A DNA stretch of 15,356 bases from an uncultured Polaromonas sp. Lineage in GTDB: Bacteria; Pseudomonadota; Gammaproteobacteria; Burkholderiales; Burkholderiaceae. The DNA is taken from the NCBI GenBank assembly GCA_946479075.1, contig CAMLDT010000069.1, positions 1 to 15,356 of the forward strand, read 5' to 3'. Below the pieces are notes generated by a model. The model was given only the letters and a program-made list of their open reading frames with translations. It ran no database searches and was not told the origin of the DNA. Below, piece by piece: positions 13,240 to 15,356 of this stretch. Both the position numbers and the translations under genes were made by a program. Within the stretch, counting starts at the first letter, position 1, and every line of letters begins with the position of its first letter.

Positions 13240-13256
13240 GTGCCTGCCGCAGGCAC
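13240..13256 (+). promoter_or_regulatory. Leader hairpin just upstream of the metallopeptidase ribosome site
   Basis: GTGCCTG-CCG-CAGGCAC is a perfect 7-bp dyad with a 3-nt centre, ending two bases before AAGGAA (13259-13264), the ribosome site for ATG 13273. It could be an RNA hairpin modulating translation or a DNA operator; neither is shown. Confidence 0.4.
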
Positions 13257-13272
13257 ACAAGGAAAGCTGCAT

Positions 13273-14151
13273 ATGAAATGGGAAGGCAACCGCCAGTCTG
13301 ACAACGTCGAAGATCGCCGCAGCAGCGGCGCGGGGCTGGGCGGCGGTGGCCTGCTTGGCGGCCGCAGCATTGGCATTGGCACCATCGTGGTGGCGCTGGT
13401 CGGTGGCTGGATCTTCGGCATCAACCCGCTGACGCTGCTCGGCATGCTCAGCGGCGGCGCGCCGACCGCCCAGGTGCAGCAGGGTCCGGCCCAGCGCCCC
13501 CCGGCGGACGACCGCATGGCCAGTTTTGTGTCCACCGTGCTGGCCGACACCGAAGATGTCTGGAAGGATGTGTTCGCCAAAGGCGGCGGCAGCTACCAGG
13601 AGCCGCATCTGGTGCTGTTTCGCGGCGCCACCCAGACCGCCTGCGGCCAGGGCCAGGCGGCCATGGGGCCGTTTTATTGTCCGGCGGACCAGAAGGTCTA
13701 CATCGATCTCGGTTTTTACGAGACCCTGCAGAAACGGCTGGGCGCGCCCGGCGACTTTGCCCAGGCTTATGTGATTGCCCATGAGGTGGGCCACCATGTG
13801 CAGAACCTGCTGGGCATCAGCGGCAAGATGGACCAGATGCGGGGACGGGTCAGCAAGGTGGAATACAACGGCCTGAGTGTCAAGCTGGAGTTGCAGGCCG
13901 ACTGTTTTGCCGGGGTCTGGGCCAACCATGCGCAGCGCGCCCGCGCCATCCTGGAGCAGGGCGATGTCGAGGAGGCCATGAACGCCGCCGCGAAAATCGG
14001 CGATGACGCGCTGCAGCAGGCGGGCGGCGGCCGGGTGGTGCCCGAGAGCTTTACCCACGGCACCAGCGCCCAGCGGGCACGCTGGTTCAACACCGGCCTG
14101 CAGCAGGGCAACGTTCAGGCCTGCGACACCTTCAGCGCCCGGAGTTTATAG
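13273..14151 (+). CDS. ypfJ: YpfJ-family neutral zinc metallopeptidase
   Basis: A 292-residue member of the Zn_peptidase (PF04228, YpfJ/KPN_02809) family. The start at 13273 is set by AAGGAA eight bases upstream and by the family N-terminus MKWEGNRQSDNVEDRR; a start 11 codons earlier is unsupported. A glycine-rich stretch (18-36) leads into one membrane segment (about 32-51), then the putative periplasmic domain. The zinc motif HEVGHHVQ (H170, E171, H174) is intact, and LELQADCFAGVWANHA downstream carries the probable third ligand. Paired Cys (C124, C136) occur before the catalytic site. Substrates of this family are unknown. The stop TAG (14149-14151) lies within the left arm of a palindromic repeat, so the last codons may have been set by insertion of that element. 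Confidence 0.94.
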   Translation: MKWEGNRQSDNVEDRRSSGAGLGGGGLLGGRSIGIGTIVVALVGGWIFGINPLTLLGMLSGGAPTAQVQQGPAQRPPADDRMASFVSTVLADTEDVWKDVFAKGGGSYQEPHLVLFRGATQTACGQGQAAMGPFYCPADQKVYIDLGFYETLQKRLGAPGDFAQAYVIAHEVGHHVQNLLGISGKMDQMRGRVSKVEYNGLSVKLELQADCFAGVWANHAQRARAILEQGDVEEAMNAAAKIGDDALQQAGGGRVVPESFTHGTSAQRARWFNTGLQQGNVQACDTFSARSL

Positions 14152-14215
14152 CCAAATTGTCCTCCAGCCCTTATGGGACGGGCGCAGGTAGCTATAAAAT
14201 TGGTAGCAAATTGGC
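14145..14215. repeat. Degenerate palindromic intergenic repeat (REP-like, Comamonadaceae type)
   Basis: TTTATAGC (14145-14152) and GCTATAAA (14191-14198) form a perfect 8-bp inverted repeat around a 38-nt centre that contains GCCC (14167-14170) / GGGC (14180-14183) and the nested CCC-TTAT-GGG. A short AAATTGG repeat follows at the right edge. On the minus strand the order 'tatagct ... gcgc ... ataag.gc ... ggagg' resembles a short element I recall as recurring between genes in Comamonadaceae genomes. That resemblance is from memory and unverified; the dyads are seen directly. The extent at the right end is approximate. Confidence 0.5.
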
Positions 14216-14248
14216 ACTCGCCAGGGATATGAAGGGGGCTGGCCCGGT

Positions 14249-14288
14249 GGCCTGCAGGGAGTTGCAGGCCGGCTTGCCGGCTGTTTTT
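14249..14288 (+). terminator. Two overlapping hairpins with T-run, probable terminator
   Basis: Stem A is GGCCTGCA (14249-14256) with TGCAGGCC (14263-14270), a perfect 8-bp stem with a 6-nt loop. Stem B is GCCGG (14268-14272) with CCGGC (14277-14281), a CTTG loop, followed after two bases by TTTTT (14284-14288), the layout of an intrinsic terminator. The stems share bases 14268-14270 and cannot both form fully. It would end transcription from the metallopeptidase gene before the helicase gene. Confidence 0.5.
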
Positions 14289-14481
14289 GCCCAAAGTGCG
14301 ACAATAGGGGCTTGAGGAAGCGCTGTCCACGCCCAGTGATCGCTGATCACGCACCGACGCTCAGCCGTCTTTCTTTTGCCACCAGCCGAGCTGTTGGCCC
14401 CTCACGCGCCCCGGCAGACCCGTCCCGGCCCGCGCGCCATCCGCTATCTACACATGCTGGAGTCAGGTCGGGCTTTTCCTT
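14289..14481 (+). promoter_or_regulatory. Probable promoter and long leader of the DEAD-box helicase gene
   Basis: No gene is seen here; a frame open across the region (from 14376) is a shadow that runs on out of frame inside the helicase gene. GACAAT at 14300-14305 is a candidate -10 without a good -35; a start near 14312 would give a leader of about 170 nt. Within it lies the perfect dyad GTGATC-GCT-GATCAC (14336-14350) and a pyrimidine-rich stretch (CGTCTTTCTTTTG, from about 14364). A second -10-like TATCTA near 14445 could give a short leader instead. No Shine-Dalgarno stands right before ATG 14482. Confidence 0.35.
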
Positions 14482-15356
14482 ATGACATCTTCTTTTTCCA
14501 ATCTATCGCTGGCAGAACCGCTGGCCCGCGCCGTGGCCGAGATGGGCTACGAAACCATGACCCCGATCCAGGAGCAGGCCATCCCGGTCGTTCTGCAGGG
14601 CAAGGACGTGATGGGCGCAGCCCAGACCGGCACCGGCAAGACCGCCGCCTTCGCGCTGCCTTTGTTGCAGCGCATGATGAAACACGAGAACGCCTCGACT
14701 TCACCGGCCCGCCACCCGGTGCGCGCGCTGGTGTTGCTGCCGACGCGTGAACTTGCCGTTCAGGTCGCGCAGCAGGTCGAGCTCTACGCCAAGTACACCA
14801 ATCTGCGCAGCACCGTGGTGTTCGGCGGCATGGACATGAAGCCGCAGACTGCCGAGCTCAAAAAAGGCGTTGAGGTGCTGGTCGCCACGCCGGGGCGCTT
14901 GCTGGACCACATCGAAGCCAAAAACGCGGTGCTGAATCAGGTCGAATACGTGGTGCTGGACGAAGCCGACCGCATGCTGGACATCGGCTTTCTGCCGGAT
15001 CTGCAGCGCATCCTCAGCTATTTGCCCAAGCAGCGCATCACCTTGTTGTTCTCCGCGACCTTCTCGCCCGAGATCAAGCGCCTGGCGTCCAGCTACCTGC
15101 AGGACCCGGTCACCATCGAGGTCGCACGCTCCAACGCCACGGCTTCGACCGTCGAGCAGCATTTCTACAGCGTCAGCGCCGACGACAAGCGCCGCGCACT
15201 GCACCAGGTCCTCAAGGCCCGCGGCATCAAGCAGGCCTTTGTGTTCGTCAACAGCAAGCTCGGTTGCGCGCGGCTGGCCCGTTCGCTGGAGCGCGAAGGC
15301 CTGAAAACCACCGCGCTGCATGGCGACAAGAGCCAGGACGAGCGCCTGAAAGCGCA
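14482..15356 (+). CDS. rhlE: DEAD-box ATP-dependent RNA helicase, RhlE type (3' partial)
   Basis: The gene runs off the right edge; 291 codons are visible. All N-terminal core motifs are present: Q motif (TPIQ, Q30), motif I AQTGTGKT (47-54), Ia PTRELA (87-92), GG, Ib TPGR (136-139), II DEAD (160-163), III SAT (191-193). The second RecA domain starts with FVFVNSK (IV) and is cut shortly after the Va-region approach LHGDKSQDERLKA. The start MTSSFSNLSLAEPLARAVAE at 14482 fits the RhlE N-terminus; other upstream ATGs are out of frame. RhlE-type helicases remodel RNA in ribosome assembly and mRNA turnover, often at low temperature. No basic C-terminal tail can be checked because of the cut, so RhlE versus another DEAD subfamily rests on the N-terminal half. 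Confidence 0.94.
   Translation, partial: MTSSFSNLSLAEPLARAVAEMGYETMTPIQEQAIPVVLQGKDVMGAAQTGTGKTAAFALPLLQRMMKHENASTSPARHPVRALVLLPTRELAVQVAQQVELYAKYTNLRSTVVFGGMDMKPQTAELKKGVEVLVATPGRLLDHIEAKNAVLNQVEYVVLDEADRMLDIGFLPDLQRILSYLPKQRITLLFSATFSPEIKRLASSYLQDPVTIEVARSNATASTVEQHFYSVSADDKRRALHQVLKARGIKQAFVFVNSKLGCARLARSLEREGLKTTALHGDKSQDERLKA

Noticed and set aside
14376..14750. Frame of 124 codons overlapping the start of the helicase gene
   Set aside because: Its second half lies out of frame on conserved helicase motifs; it is not a separate gene.

Overview
The window is GC-rich, almost fully coding DNA from a betaproteobacterium. The protein families, the FNR/Anr-type regulator next to hemN, and a short palindromic repeat of a kind I associate with Comamonadaceae suggest that family (Polaromonas, Rhodoferax or Hydrogenophaga relatives). 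Genus is not resolved. It looks like ordinary chromosome: I see no IS element, phage gene, tRNA, rRNA or CRISPR array.

Bases 1-3005 (+ strand) are a signalling block: a PAS-histidine kinase of the NarX/HisKA_3 type (5' end cut), its NarL/FixJ-type response regulator overlapping by ATGA, a stand-alone receiver domain, and an FNR/Anr-type oxygen sensor with all four predicted Fe-S cysteines. Bases 2965-5433 are a sulfide/persulfide module. On the minus strand a BigR/SqrR-like ArsR repressor is translationally coupled to a first half-size YeeE/YedE membrane protein, with a second just downstream. On the plus strand is a divergent ETHE1/Blh-type persulfide dioxygenase, then a convergent 64-aa DUF2892 (YgaP-like) membrane protein. 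The repressor and dioxygenase promoters are two sigma70-type promoters on the same 35 bp, arranged symmetrically about base 4288 where an inverted repeat is also centred.

Bases 5434-7737 form an oxygen-controlled unit. Two FNR boxes lie between DUF2892 and hemN, each about 41 bp from a plausible start of transcription and each facing one gene. hemN is followed after 16 bp by a TauE/SafE (DsbD_2-like) membrane protein. The FNR-type regulator at 2208-3005 is the obvious candidate to read these boxes, which would link oxygen sensing to heme synthesis and to one part of the sulfur module.

Bases 7748-13158 hold mostly unrelated metabolic genes: a beta-CASP metallo-beta-lactamase RNase, an ornithine cyclodeaminase/mu-crystallin family reductase, a small orphan single-TM protein, a small two-TM protein, pyrrolidone-carboxylate peptidase, a 2-keto-4-pentenoate hydratase-family protein and a DUF4136 lipoprotein. 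Several lack a Shine-Dalgarno sequence and have a -10-like hexamer 5-11 nt before the start codon, suggesting leaderless or near-leaderless mRNAs. Bases 13273-15356 carry a YpfJ-type zinc metallopeptidase whose stop codon lies inside a palindromic repeat, then an untranslated stretch of about 330 bp with hairpins, a terminator candidate and a probable long leader, then the 5' part of an RhlE-type DEAD-box helicase cut by the window end.
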